From positions 58,990-122,989 of the forward strand of contig SZWC01000567.1 in NCBI GenBank assembly GCA_023375785.1: a stretch of DNA of 64,000 nucleotides. The letters are read 5' to 3'. The stretch comes from Penium margaritaceum. Taxonomy: Eukaryota > Streptophyta > Zygnematophyceae > Desmidiales > Peniaceae. Positions 33,001 to 45,818 of this stretch are shown here, piece by piece. The notes below the pieces were generated by a model, which worked only from the letters and a program-made list of their open reading frames with translations, searched no databases and had not been told where the DNA came from. Positions within the stretch are counted from its first letter, which is position 1, and every line of letters starts with the position of its first letter. The position numbers were made by a program, and so were the translations under genes.

Positions 33001-36000
33001 TTGTTCCACCTTTCTCTGACTTGCTCCACCTTTCTCTGGCTTGCTCCACTGTTCTCTGGATTACTCCACCTTTCTCTGTCTTGCTCCACCTTTCTCTGCA
33101 ATGCTCCACATTTGTTTGGCTTGCTCCACCGTTCTCTGGCTTGCTCCACTCTTCTCTGGCTTGTTCTACCATTCTGTGGCTTGCTCCACCGTTCTCTGGC
33201 TTGCTCCACTGTTCTCTGGCTTGCTCCACCTTTCTCTAGCTTGCTCCACCGTTCTCTACCTTGCTCCATTGTTCTCTGGCTTGCTCCACCATTCTCTCGC
33301 TTGCTCCACCATTCTTTGGCTTGCTCCACCGTTCTCTGTCTTGCTTCAATCTATTCTGGCTTACTCCACCTTTCCCTTTCTTGCTCTACATTTCTCTGCC
33401 TTGCTCCATTGTTCTCTGGCTTGCTCCACCGCTCTCTGGCTTTCCCCGCTGTTCCCTGGCTTGCTCCACCTTTTTCTGGCTTGCTCCACCTTTCTCTTCC
33501 TTGCACCAAATTTTTCTGGCTTTCTACCATTTTCCTTTGCTAGCTCCACCTTTCTCTGGCATGCTCCACCGTTTTGACGTGCTCCACCTTTCTGTGGCTT
33601 GCACCACCTTTCACTTGCTTGTTCCACCTTTCTCTGGCTTGCTCCACCTTTCCCTAGCTTCCTCCACTATTCTCTGGCTTGCTCACCATTCTCTGGCTTG
33701 CTCCACTGTTCTCTGGGTTGCTCCATTGTTCTCTGGCTTGTTCTACCATTCTCTTCCTTGATCCACCTTCATCTGGCTTACTCCACCTTTCTCCGGCTTG
33801 CTCCACCTTGCCCTGGCTTGCTCCACCTTTCTCTGGCTTGCTCCACCTTTCCCTGGCTTGCTCCACCATTCTCTTGCTTGCTCCACCTTTCTCTTGGTTT
33901 GTCCACCGTTCTTTGGCTTGCTCCACCTTTACTTGGCTTTTTCCACCTTTCCCTGACTTGCTCCACCTTTCTCTGGCTTGCTCCACCTTTCTCTGGTTTG
34001 CACCAGATTTCTCTGGCTTGCTCCACCTTTCTCTGGCTTGCTCGACCATTCTGTGGCTTGCTCCACCTTTCTCTTGCTTGCTCCACCGTTCTCTGGCTTG
34101 CTCCACCTTTCTCTGGTTTGCACCAGATTTCTCTGGCTTGCTCCACCTTTCTCTGGCTTGCTCGACCATTCTGTGGCTTGCTCCACCTTTCTCTTGCTTG
34201 CTCCACCGTTCTCTGGCTTGCTCCAAATTTACCTGGCTTGCTCCACCTTTCTCTGGCTTGTTCTACCATTCTCTGGCTTGCTCCACCGCTCTCTGGCTTG
34301 CTCCACCTTTCTCTGGCTTGCTACACCTTTCTCTGGCTTGTTCTACCATTCTCTGGCTTGCTCCACCGCTCTCTGGCTTGCTCCACCTTTCTCTGGCTTG
34401 CTACACCTTTCTCTACGTTGCTCTACATTCTTTTGGCTTCCTCCACTGTTCTTTGGCTTGCTCCACTGTTCTCTGGCTTGCTCTACTGTTCCTTGTCTTG
34501 ATCCACCATTCTCTGGCTTGCTACACCTTTCTCTACGTTGCTCTACATTCTTTTGGCTTCCTCCACTGTTCTTTGGCTTGCTCCACTGTTCTCTGGCTTG
34601 CTCTACTGTTCCTTGTCTTGATCCACCATTCTCTGGCTTGCTCTTCCGTTCTCTGGCTTGCTCTACCATTCTCTGGCTTGCTCCATCCTTCCATGGCTTG
34701 CTCCACCTTTCTCTGACTTGGTCCACTGTTCTCTGGCTTTCTCCATTGTTCCCTGGCATTCTTTACCGTCCTCTGACTTGCTCCACTGTTCTCTAACTTG
34801 CACTACCGCTCTCTGTCTTGCTCCACTGTTCTCTGGCTTTCTCCATTGTTCCCTGGCATTCTTTACCGTCCTCTGACTTGCTCCACTGTTCTCTAACTTG
34901 CACTACCGCTCTCTGTCTTGCTCCACTGTTCTCTGGCTTGCTTCACCTTTCTTTGGCTTACTCCAGCTATCCCTGGCTTGATTTACCTTTCTTTGGCTTG
35001 CTCCACCGTTCTCTGACTTGCTCCATCATAATCTGGCTTGATCCACCGTTCTCTGGCTTGCTGCACCTTTCTTTGGCTTACTCCAGCTATCCCTGGCTTG
35101 ATTTACCTTTCTTTGGCTTGCTCCACCGTTCTCTGACTTGCTCCATCATAATCTGGCTTGATCCACCGTTCTCTGGCTTGCTGCACCTTTCCTTGGATTG
35201 CTCCATCTTTCTCTGGATTTCTCCACATTTCCTTGGCTAGCTCCTCCTTTCTCTGGCATGCTCCACCGTTCTCTTACTTGCTCCATCTTTCTCTGGCTTG
35301 CTCCATCTTTCTCTGGATTTCTCCACATTTCCTTGGCTAGCTCCTCCTTTCTCTGGCATGCTCCACCGTTCTCTTACTTGCTCCATCTTTCTCTGGCTTG
35401 CACCACCTTTCTCTGGCTTGCTCGACCTTTCCCTGGCTTCTTTCACCATTCTCTGGCTTGCTCCACCATTCTTTGGCTTGCTCCACCTTTCTCTGGCTTG
35501 CTCCACCTTTCTCTGGCTTGCTCGACCTTTCCCTGGCTTCTTTCACCATTCTCTGGCTTGCTCCACCATTCTTTGGCTTGCTCCACCTTTCTCTGGCTTG
35601 CTCCACCGTTCTCTTGCTTGCTCCAACTTTTTTTGGCTTGCTCCACCTTTCTCTGGCTTGCTCCACCTTACCCTGCCTTGCTCCACCCTCCTTTGGCTTG
35701 CTTTACCTTTCGCTGGCTTGCTCCACCGTTCTATGGCTTGCTCCACCTTTCTCTGGCTTGCTCCACCTTACCCTGCCTTGCTCCACCCTCCTTTGGCTTG
35801 CTTTACCTTTCGCTGGCTTGCTCCACCGTTCTATGGCTTGCTCCACCTTTCTTTGGTTTTTCCCACCATTCTTTGGCTTGCTCCACATTTCTATGGCTTC
35901 CTCTACCTTCCCATGGCTTGCTCCGCCATTGTCTGGCTTGCTCCTCCTTTCTATGGCTTGCCCTACCTTTCTCTGGGTTGCTCCACCTTTCTCTGGCTTG

Positions 36001-39000
36001 CTGCAACGTTCTCTGGCTTGCTCCACATTGCTCTGGCTTCCTCCACCGTTCTCTGGCTTGCTCTACATTTCCCTGGCTTGCTCCTCCTTTCTCTGGCTTG
36101 CTACACCATTCTCTGGCTTGCTCCACCGATTACGGCTTGCTCCACCTTTCTCTGGCATACTTGACCTTTCCCTGGCTTGCTCTACCTTTCTCTGGCTTGC
36201 TCCACCGGTCTCTGGCTTGCTCCACCGTTCTATGGCTTGCTCCACCTTTCTTTGGTTTTTCCCACCATTCTTTGGCTTGCTCCACATTTCTATGGCTTCC
36301 TCTACCTTCCCATGGCTTGCTCCGCCATTGTCTGGCTTGCTCCTCCTCTCTATGGCTTGCCCTACCTTTCTCTGGGTTGCTCCACCTTTCTCTGGCTTGC
36401 TGCAACGTTCTCTGGCTTGCTCCACATTGCTCTGGCTTCCTCCACCGTTCTCTGGCTTGCTCCACATTTCCCTGGCTTGCTCCTCCTTTCTCTGGCTTGC
36501 TACACCATTCTCTGGCTTGCTCCACCGATTACGGCTTGCTCCACCTTTCTCTGGCATACTTGACCTTTCCCTGGCTTGCTCTAATGTTCTCTGGTTTGCT
36601 CCATCGTTCCCTGGCTTGCTCCCCCTTTCTCTGCCTTGCTCCACCTTTCCCTGACTTTCTCTACCTTTTTCTGGCTTGCTCCACCTTTCTCTGGCTTGCC
36701 CTTCCTTTGTCTGGCTCGCGTCACCTTTCTCTGGCTTGCTCCACCATTCTATGGCTTTCTCCACCTTTCTCTGGCTTGCTCCACCTTTCTCTGGCTTGCC
36801 CTTCCTTTGTCTGGCTCGCGTCACCTTTCTCTGGCTTGCTCCACCATTCTATGGCTTTCTCCACCTTTCTCTAGCTTGCTCCACCATTCTCTGACTTGCT
36901 CCACTGTTTCCAAGCTTGCTCCAACTTTCTCTGGCTTGCTTCACCTTTTTCTTGCTTACTCCACTGTTCTCTGGCTTGCTTCACCCTTCTCTGGCTTGTT
37001 CCACCTTTATATGGCTTTCTCCACCTGTCTCTGGCTTGCTCCACCGTTTTCTGGCTTGCTCCACTGTTCTCTGGCTTGCTTCACCCTTCTCTGGCTTGTT
37101 CCACCTTTATATGGCTTTCTCCACCTGTCTCTGGCTTGCTCCACCGTTTTCTGGCTTGCTCCATTGTCCTCTGGCTTGGTTCACTGTTCTATGGCTTGCT
37201 CCACCATTCTTTGGCTTGCTCCACCGTTCTCTGTCTTGCTCCACTGTTCTCTTGCTTGATCTACCTTTCTCCAGCTTACCTTACCTTTCCCTGGCTTGCT
37301 CTACCTTTCTCTTGCTTTCTGCACAGTTGTCTGGCTTGCTCCACCGTTCTCTGGCTTGTTCCTGCTGTTCTTTGGCTTGCTCCACCTTTCTCAAGATTGC
37401 TCCACCATTCTTTGGCTTGCTCCCCCGTTCTCCTGCTTTCCCCACCTTCCCCTGGCTAACTCCACTTTTCTTTGGCATGCTCCACTGTTCTCTGATTTGC
37501 ACCACCTTTCTCTGACTTGCCCCACCTTTCTCTGGCTTGCTTCACCTTTCTCTGGCTTGTTCCACCTTTCCCTTGCTTTGTCCACCGTTCTCTGGCTTGC
37601 TCCACAATTCTCTGGCTTGCTCCATCGTTCTCTGGCTTGTTCCACCTTTCTCTGGCTTGCTTCACCTTTCTCTGGCTTGTTCCACCTTTCCCTTGCTTTG
37701 TCCACCGTTCTCTGGCTTGCTCCACAATTCTCTGGCTTGCTCCATCGTTCTCTGGCTTGTTCCACATTTCCCTGGCTTGCTCCACCTTTCTCTGGCTTGC
37801 TCCACCATTCTGTGGCTTGCTCCACCACTCTCTGACTTGCTCCACCTTTCTCTGGCTTGCTCCACCTTTCTCTTCATTGCTCCACATGGCTTGCTCTACC
37901 ATTCTCTGGCTTGCTCCACTGTTCTCGGGCTTGCTTATTGTTCTTTGGATTGATCCACCGTTCTCTGGCTTGCTCTTTTGTTCTCTGCCTTGCTCTACCG
38001 TTCTCTGGCTTGCTCCACCTTTATATGGCTTGCTTCATCTTTCCTTGGCTTGCTCCACCGTTCTCTGGTTTGCTCCATTGTTCTCTGGCTTGCTCCACCG
38101 TTCTCTCGCTTGCTCTATTGTTCTCTGGCATGCTCAACCGTTCTCTGTTTTGATCCACTGTTCTCTGGCTTGCTCCACCGTTCTCTGGCTTGCTCCACCG
38201 TTCTATTACTTGCTCCACCTTTCTGTTGCTTGCTCCACGTTTCTCTGGATTGCTCCACTGTTCCCTGGCCTACTCCACCTTTCTTTGGCTTGCTCCACCT
38301 TTCCCTGGCTTGCTCCAGTCTTCTATGGCTTGCTCCACCTTTTTCGAGTTTTCTCCACCATTCTTTGGCTTGCTCCATCTTTCTCTGGCTTGCTCCACCT
38401 TTCCCTGACTCGCTCCACCTTGCTCTGGCTTGCTCCACCTTTCTATGGCTTGGCCCACATTTCTCTTGCTTGCTCCACCTTTCTGTGGCTTGGTCCACCA
38501 TTCTCTGGCTTGCTCTACCTTTCTCTGGCTTGGTCCACCGTTCTTTGGCTTGCTCCACATTTCCCTGGCTTGCTCCACCTTTCTCTGGCGTGCTCGACCA
38601 TTCTCTAGCTTGCTCCACTGTTCTCTGGCTTGCTCCACCTTTCTTCGGCTTGCTCCATCTTCCTCTGGCTTGCTCCACCTTTCTCTGGCGTGCTCGACCA
38701 TTCTCTAGCTTGCTCCACTGTTCTCTGGCTTGCTCCACCTTTCTTCGGCTTGCTCCATCTTCCTCTGGCTTGATCCACCTTTTGCTCACTTGCTCCACTG
38801 TTCCCTGGCTTAGTTCACCTTTCTCTGGCATGCTCCACCGTTCTGTGGATTCCTTCAAGGTTCCCTGGCTTGGTCCACCTTTCCATGGCTTGCTCCAACT
38901 TTCTGTAGTTTATTCCACCTTTCTCTAGCTTGTTCCACCTTTCTCTGGCTTGCTCCACATTTTTGTGGCTTGTTCCACCTTTCTCTGGCTTGCTCTACCA

Positions 39001-39855
39001 ATCTCTGGCTTGCTCCGCCTTTCTCTTGATTGCTCGACCCTTTTTTGGCTTACTCCACCTTTCTTTGGCCTGCTCCACCTTTCTCTTGCCTGCTACACCA
39101 TTCTCTAGCTTGGTCCACCGTTCTCTAACTTGAACCACTTTTCCCTGGCTTGCTTCACCTTTCTTTGGCGTACTCCACCTTTCCCCGGCTTGCTCCATCT
39201 TTCTCTGGCTTGCTCCACCTGTCTCTGGCTTGCTCCACCGTTCTCTGGTTTGCTCAGCCGTTCTTTGGCTTGCTCCACCTTCCCCTGGCCTGCTCAACCT
39301 TTCTCTGGCCTGCTTTACCTTCTCCTTCTGGCTCCACTTTTCTCTGGCTTGCTCCACCTTTCCTTGGGTTGATCCACATTTCTCTGGCTTGCTCCACATG
39401 TCCTTGGCTTTCTCCACCTTTGTCTAGCTTGCTCCACCATTGTATGGCTTGCTCCACCTTTCTCTGGCTTGCTCCAACTTTCTTTGGCTTGCTCTACCTT
39501 TAACCTGGCTTGCTCCACCTTTCTATAGCTTGCTCCATTTTTCTCTGGCTTGCTCCACCATTGTATGGCTTGCTCCACCTTTCTCTGGCTTGCTCCAACT
39601 TTCTTTGGCTTGCTCTACCTTTAACCTGGCTTGCTCCACCTTTCTATAGCTTGCTCCATTTTTCTCTGGCTTGCTCCACCTTTCTCTGGCTTACTCCACC
39701 ATTCTCTTGCTTGCACTACCTTTCTCGGGCTTGCTCCACCTTTCTCTGGCTTGCTCTACCTTTCTTTGGCTTGCTCCATCCTTCTCTGGCTTGCTCCACC
39801 TTTTGCTGGCTTTGTCCTTCTTCTCAGCTTGCTACATTGTTCTCTAGATTGCTCA
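30071..39855 (+). repeat. 20-bp minisatellite array, 9.8 kb
   Basis: Nearly 490 units of the same 20-bp repeat as 9852-16745, in the same orientation. It contains many local duplications of 100-140 bp, for example around 32461/32581, 33981/34101, 34261/34341, 34721/34821, 34941/35061 and 35741/36221. The six-frame openness yields long ORFs on both strands with 20-residue periods (such as LLHLSLACSTFLWLAPPFSG), which are not genes. The array begins at an LTR outer end and ends inside the leader of another element. Confidence 0.97.
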
Positions 39856-40501
39856 GCAAATTTCAGCAGCGCAAGAGGTTTCATCCCTACACAAATTTGT
39901 TCTAGCCTCGACGCAGCAGCACCTTCTGCTCAGCAGCACCCTCCTCGTCTGCACAATGATTCACTTGATCATTTTGCTGCATCTCGCGGTGACCGGTACT
40001 CAAGCCAAAATTCACAGCATTGGTCCTCATCTCCCTTCTCCCCAACTCATCCCTCACTTATCCCNATCCCTACACAAATTTGTTCTAGCCTCGACGCAGC
40101 AGCACCTTCTGCTCAGCAGCACCCTCCTCCTCTGCACAATGATTCACTTGATCATTTTGCTGCATCTCGCGGTGACCGGTACTCAAGCCAAAATTCACAG
40201 CATTGGTCCTCATCTCCCTTCTCCCCAACTCATCCCTCACTCATCCCTCCTCCGAGGCCAAGTCAACCTTGCAACTCCAAGGCTCTGTTCCTGGTGTATC
40301 GGACGTCACTTGTCATCCTTCTTGTTTTTTGAGCCAACAAGTGGAACAAGCCGTTACTCCACCAGACCTGACCTTGGACAAGGAAGCTTCTCTCAGCCTT
40401 CCTACAAGGGCACTGAATATCAGCTGTGGCAGAGTCTCTCCTGTGATTGGCACAGTGGCAGTGCTTTCCTTTCCCTCTCATCACTCCTCTCACCTCTGCA
40501 C

Positions 40502-41041
40502 ATGGATCTCTCATGGGAGACGTGTGCTGTGCTAGCGGAAGATGGAAGCAATGTTATTGTTTGGGAAAACCATGTGCTCACTCTGGTATTCCGAACCTCA
40601 ATCAACCAGTACAATATGGCGCAGCTCCTCACTGAACAGTATGAATACCTTTGCTTGCCACATCGCACCGTCCCAGACTATGAAGATGCCTTCTTCAATA
40701 TCTACCATCTGCTTCGGGAGCGGCTCCAGTCTTCCTACCTTCATCACCAACTAAAGACCAACTCCATCCCTGAACTGTGCCATCGTATCCTGCAACAAGC
40801 CTGGAGGAAACAGTGGATTGCAAGTGCATGTCAGAAGAACGACAACTTTCCAGACCTCACTGGAAGAGTGCGTGTTCTCCGCCACACTTCTTCCACCTCC
40901 ACAGCACAAGAATGGGAAAAACAGGTCTATAAGACCTTGTACCCTGAACTGTTGCATGGCTATGGGATCAATGCTACACTGCTTAGAAGTCTCACCTACC
41001 TCGGGCCAACAGTATCTGATGAAAGCCTCCGCCTCTACTAG
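40502..41041 (+). CDS. Gag-like ORF of the non-autonomous LTR element
   Basis: An open frame of 179 codons from the ATG at 40502 (MDLSWETCAVLAEDGSNVIV). The frame stays open upstream into the leader, so the start is a choice: this ATG lies just before the conserved part. The early EDGSN-x-x-x-W pattern resembles the DG-x-N-y-x-x-W motif at the start of many copia Gag proteins. The rest is helical and charged in character, with LLRERLQSSYLHHQLKTNSI and EWEKQVYKTLYPELLHGYG. No zinc knuckle or catalytic motif is seen. The best inference is a divergent particle protein supplied by the element itself, but it could be another retroelement accessory protein. Relatives are at 27105-27416 (minus) and, more weakly, 8946-9269. 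Confidence 0.55.
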   Translation: MDLSWETCAVLAEDGSNVIVWENHVLTLVFRTSINQYNMAQLLTEQYEYLCLPHRTVPDYEDAFFNIYHLLRERLQSSYLHHQLKTNSIPELCHRILQQAWRKQWIASACQKNDNFPDLTGRVRVLRHTSSTSTAQEWEKQVYKTLYPELLHGYGINATLLRSLTYLGPTVSDESLRLY

Positions 41042-41253
41042 GACCAGATCAATCAGGAAATCAGGGAAAGACTCAAGCGAGTCCTTGAATGAAAACTTCA
41101 TCAGCTGGTGAATGAACTCTTTTCTGACCTTGGGGAAATGTGGAACAGCTTACTCACGCACTGTAGACTAGAACGTTCACCCATGTGGGAGGACATATAG
41201 TACCATTAGTACAAGAGGTCACCCTTCTAAAACGTTTTCAGATTCACAGGGGG

Positions 41254-41881
41254 TGTTGGAAATGGAATCTGACAAGACAAATCCCTCGAACATTATGTGA
41301 TATCTAAATAACGGTTCAGGTCCCCGGCTGAACCAACTTAACCAACGGCTCTCGGAGACTACCTACTGAAGACAGAACGGTCAAGAGATCCCCTAATAAA
41401 TTGACATGTGTGATCCACGCCCGGCTAGCGGAAAGAAGCCGTTGTTTCACCTTTTTCTCCTGTTCTGTCCATTTATACCAAGGATGTTCATTCCATTGAG
41501 TTTAACCCAGTACAACTCTTTTTCATCTTCTTCGCCTTTGGTTCCGAAGCTTTGCTGCCGTATCTTCACTTTATTTGCCCATCGCTCACTCTGTTCTTGC
41601 AATCCACCCTCAGCTCAAGGCTCCTTTCTCCGTCATTCACAATACTTTTCTCAGGACTCATCAGCCCATCACCTTCACTCCACCTCGACTCTCTCTCATT
41701 GACTATCTATCTACCTTTCACCTCTACTCAGGGCGTCACTCCTCTTCATGTTCCTGCGACCATCTCCTTGTGATGCCTTGCGCCTCTCTGCTTCTGTCAT
41801 TCTGCTCACCTGCTTCCGCATGTCGCTCTGCTTTTGCCTGCTCCTGCTGTCTCCGTCTCTCCTTGCTTCAGTATTCTGACA
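41254..41881 (+). repeat. 3' LTR, 628 bp
   Basis: Begins TGTTGGAAATGGAATCTG after the G-run CACAGGGGG and ends CAGTATTCTGACA. Its length is almost the same as that of the solo LTR at 44854-45480 (627 bp), which lies on the opposite strand. A TATA-like CATTTATACC occurs near 41470. The next base belongs to the 191-bp satellite, so the insertion target was satellite DNA. Confidence 0.88.
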
Positions 41882-44853
41882 ACAATAACAAACCAGAGTA
41901 GGCATACGTCACTTAGCATAACCAAAGAACCTCACTATCTGTGGCCAAAGTTTTGGAAATACTAGTTATCAACTAGCAAGTAAAAAACCTTCAATAGGTA
42001 TTGGCACAGTGTGGCTATCATACACAATGACCAACCAAAGTAGGCATATGTCACTGACCATGGCCGAAGAATTTCACTATGTGCGGTGAATGTTGACAAC
42101 TCATAACACAAGTCACAAATGGTACCAGGAAGAAACAATGGTTGGGGAACACTAGGTATCGACTGGCAAGTACAAAGTCTTCAATAAGGAGTGGCACGGT
42201 GTGACCACCATGCACAATGACCAACCACAGTAGGCATACACCACTGATCATGACCAAAGAAGTTTTCTATGTGTGGTCAATGTTGACAATATGAGTTGTT
42301 GATAACACAAGTCACAAATGGTCAGAGGGGGAAACAATGATTTGGGACCACTTGTTATCGACTAGCAAGTACAAAAACCTGTAATAAGTAGTGGCATGGT
42401 CTGGATCCCATGCACAATGATCAACCAAAGAAGGCATTTGCCACTAACTATGAACAAAGACTTCCATTATGTGTGGCCAACATTGACAACCCATAACACG
42501 CGTCACATATGATCAGACGGGGAAAGAATGGTTTAGAAACACTAGGTATCACCTAGCAAGTACAGATACCTTCAATAAGTAGTGGCACGGTGTGGCTACC
42601 ATGTACCATGACCAACCAAAGAATGCATGTGTCACTGACCATGACCAAAGAATTCCACTACACGTGGTCAACGTTTAAAACTCATAACACAATCTACAAA
42701 TGGTCAGAAGGAAAAAAAATGGTTTGGGTACATGAGCTGTTGAATAGAAAGTACAAAGGCCTTCAATAAGCAATGGCACGGTGTGGCTACCATGTACAAT
42801 GACCAACCAAAGTAGCCATATGTCACTGAAAATGACCAAAGACATCCTCTATTTGTGGTCAACGTTAACAATCCATAACACGAGTTATGGACGTTATCGT
42901 TATCCACTGCATGTGTCACTGACCATGACCAAAGAATTTCACTATGTGTGGTCCATGTTGAAAACTCACAACATGAGTGACCAATGGTCAGAGGGGGAAA
43001 CAACGACTTAGGAATACTAGTTATCTACTAGCAAGATCAAAGACCTTGAATGAGTAATGGCACACTGTGGATACCATGCACAATGACCAACCAGATTAGG
43101 CGTATGTCACTGCTCATGATCAAAGAATTCCATGATGTGTGGTCACTGTTGACAACCCATAACACAAGTCACAAATGGTGAGAGGGGGAAACAATGATTT
43201 GGGAATACTATTCATCAACTAGTAAGTACAAAGAACTTCAATAAGTAGTTGCACGCTGTGGCTACCATGCACAATGACCGACCAAAATTAGGCATATGTT
43301 ACTGACTATGACCAAAGAATTTCACTACAGGTGATTAACGTTGACAACTCTCAATGCGAGTCACAAATGGTCTGAGGGGGGAAAAAGGTTTGGAAGTATG
43401 TTTTATTGGCTAGCAATGACCGTAAATAACTAGTGCCACGCTGTGGCTACCATGCACAATGACCAACCAAAGTAGGCATATATCACTGTCCATGAAAGAA
43501 GAAATTCACTTTGTGTGGTCAACGTTGACCATACATGACACAAGTCACAAATGGACAGAGGGTGAAACAATGAGTTGGGCATACTAGTTTCTGACTAGCA
43601 AGTACAAAGACCTTCAGTACGTAGTGGCACGGTGTGGCTACCACGCATAATGACCAACCAAAGTAGGAATATGTCACTGATCATGACCAAAGACTTTCAC
43701 TATTAGTGGTCAACGTTGAAAACTCATTATACGATTCACAAATGGTCAGAGGGAGAAACAACTATTTGGAAACTCTAAGTCTCGTCTAGCTAGTACAAAA
43801 ACCTTCAGTAGGTAGTTGCAGAGTGTGGCTACCATGCACAATGACCAACCAAAGTAGGCATGTATCACCGACCATGACCAAAGAATTTCACTTTGTGTGG
43901 TCAACGTTGACAACTCATATCACGAGTCAAAAATGGTCAGAGGAGGAAACAATGTGTTGGGAATACTACGTGTTGTCTAGCAAGTACAAAGATCTTTAAT
44001 ACGTTGTGGCATGGTGTGGCTACCATGCACAATGACCAACCAAAGTAGGCATATGTCACTGACCAGACCAACAAATATCACTATGATGAGTCAACGTTCT
44101 CAACTCGTAACACGAGTCACAAATGGTAAGAGGAGGAAACAATGTGTTGGGAATGCTAGGTATTGTGTAGAAAGTACAAAGACCTTCAGTAAGCAGTGGC
44201 ACATTGTTGCTACCATGCAAAATGACCAACCAAGGTAGGCATATGAAACTGACCATGACCAAAAACTTCCACTGTGTGTGGTCAACGTTGACAATCCAGA
44301 ATACAACTCACAAATGGTCAGAGGGGGAAACAATGGGTAAGGATTCCTACTTATGGACTAGCAAATACAAAGACCTTCAATAAGTAGTGGCATAGTGTGG
44401 ATACCATGCACAATGACCAACCAACTTAGGCATATGTCACCGACCACGACCAAATAATTTCACTATGCGTGGTCAACGTTGTCAATGCATAGCACAAGTC
44501 ACAGATGGTCAGAGGGGGAAACAATGTTTTGGGAATACTAGGTATTGAATAGCAAGTACAAAGACCTTTAATAAGTAGTGGCACGCTGTGGCTACCATGC
44601 ACAATGACCAACCAGAGTAGGAATATGTCATTGATCATGACCAAAGAATTCCACTATGATGGGTCAATGTCGACAACCCATAGCATGAGTCACAAGTGGT
44701 CAGATGGGGAAACAATGGTTTGGACATACTAGTTATCAAGTAGTAAGTACAAATACCTTCAATAAGTACTGGCACGCTGTGGCTACCATGCACAATGACC
44801 AACTAGATTAGGCACTCACAATGACCAACAAATTTCACTATGATGGGTCAACT

Positions 44854-45480
44854 TGTCAGAAGAATGCAGTGAGGGGAGATGGAAATGGCGGAAGCAAGCA
44901 GAAGCAAGGAGACATGCGGTAGCAGAATGACAGAAACAGGAAGACGCAAGACATTTTGGGGAGTTAGTCACAGAAGCTTGAAGAGAAGTGATGTCCCAAA
45001 CAGAGGTGCCAGGGAGACAGATAGCCAGTGAGAGGAAGTTGAGGTGGAGTGAGGGTGATGGTCAGATGAGTGCTGAGCGAAGGATTGGGAATGACTGAGC
45101 AGGGAGGCGTGGGCTGAGAGTGGATAGCTAGAACATAATGAGCGATGAGCAAGCAGAGCAAATAGACAGTGATGAAGCTACGGAATCAAAGGCAAACAGG
45201 ATGGAAAGACTGTTTTGGATTAAACCGAGATGAAATGAACATCCTCCGTATATACAGTAGAACACGGCAGAATAGAAGGAACAACGGCTTCTTTCCACTA
45301 GTCAGACACAGGCAATAGCTGTCACATTATTAGGGAATGACTTGACTTGTCGTTCCAACGGTCACATACTGGTCAATCCGTAAGTCAAGGTGGTTCGGTC
45401 TTGGACCTTGACCGTTATTGAGAAAATAGTTTTCTAACTACAGTTGTGCACTGAGTCAGGTTCTTGAGGAATTTTCAACA
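44854..45480 (-). mobile_element. Solo LTR, 627 bp, inserted in the satellite
   Basis: On + it reads TGTCAGAAGAATGC...TTTTCAACA and is the reverse complement of the family LTR. It interrupts a satellite unit at the GGTCAAC-GTTGAC palindrome. The flanks CAACT (44849-44853) and CAACA (45481-45485) are probably a 5-bp target site duplication with one change. No internal region is present, so it fits a solo LTR left by recombination between two LTRs. Confidence 0.85.
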
Positions 45481-45818
45481 CAACATTGACAACTCATAAT
45501 ACAAGTCACAAATGGTCAGATGGGGAAATAATGGTTTGGGAATAATTGTTATTAACTAGCAAGTACAAACACCTTTGATAAGTAGTGGTACGATGTGGAT
45601 ACCATGTACANAATTCCACTATGATGGGTCAATGTCGACAACCCATAGCATGAGTCACAAGTGGTCAGATGGGGAAACAATGGTTTGGACATACTAGTTA
45701 TCAAGTAGTAAGTACAAATACCTTCAATAAGTACTGGCACGCTGTGGCTACCATGCACAATGACCAACTAGATTAGGCACTCACAATGACCAACAAATTT
45801 CACTATGATGGGTCAACT

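Larger units (their letters stand above)
39856..41881 (+). mobile_element. Plus-strand non-autonomous LTR element, 5' part missing
   Basis: Parts in order: leader with one copy each of leader repeats 2 (39869-39893) and 1 (40294-40363), a Gag-like ORF (40502-41041), a polypurine tract (about 41246-41253), and a 3' LTR (41254-41881). The 5' LTR, primer site and start of the leader are missing; the minisatellite runs straight into the leader. The leader is partly doubled around a single N at 40065 (39884-40064 against 40066-40250), probably an assembly effect. The element carries no pol. It is broken but has the longest surviving ORF of its family here. Confidence 0.8.

Noticed and set aside
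35198-36874. A 558-codon open frame in the second minisatellite array, with charged counterparts on the opposite strand (EQARERWSKPEKGG type)
   Set aside because: Same cause as above. No start context, no non-repeat domain and register-shifting indels throughout.
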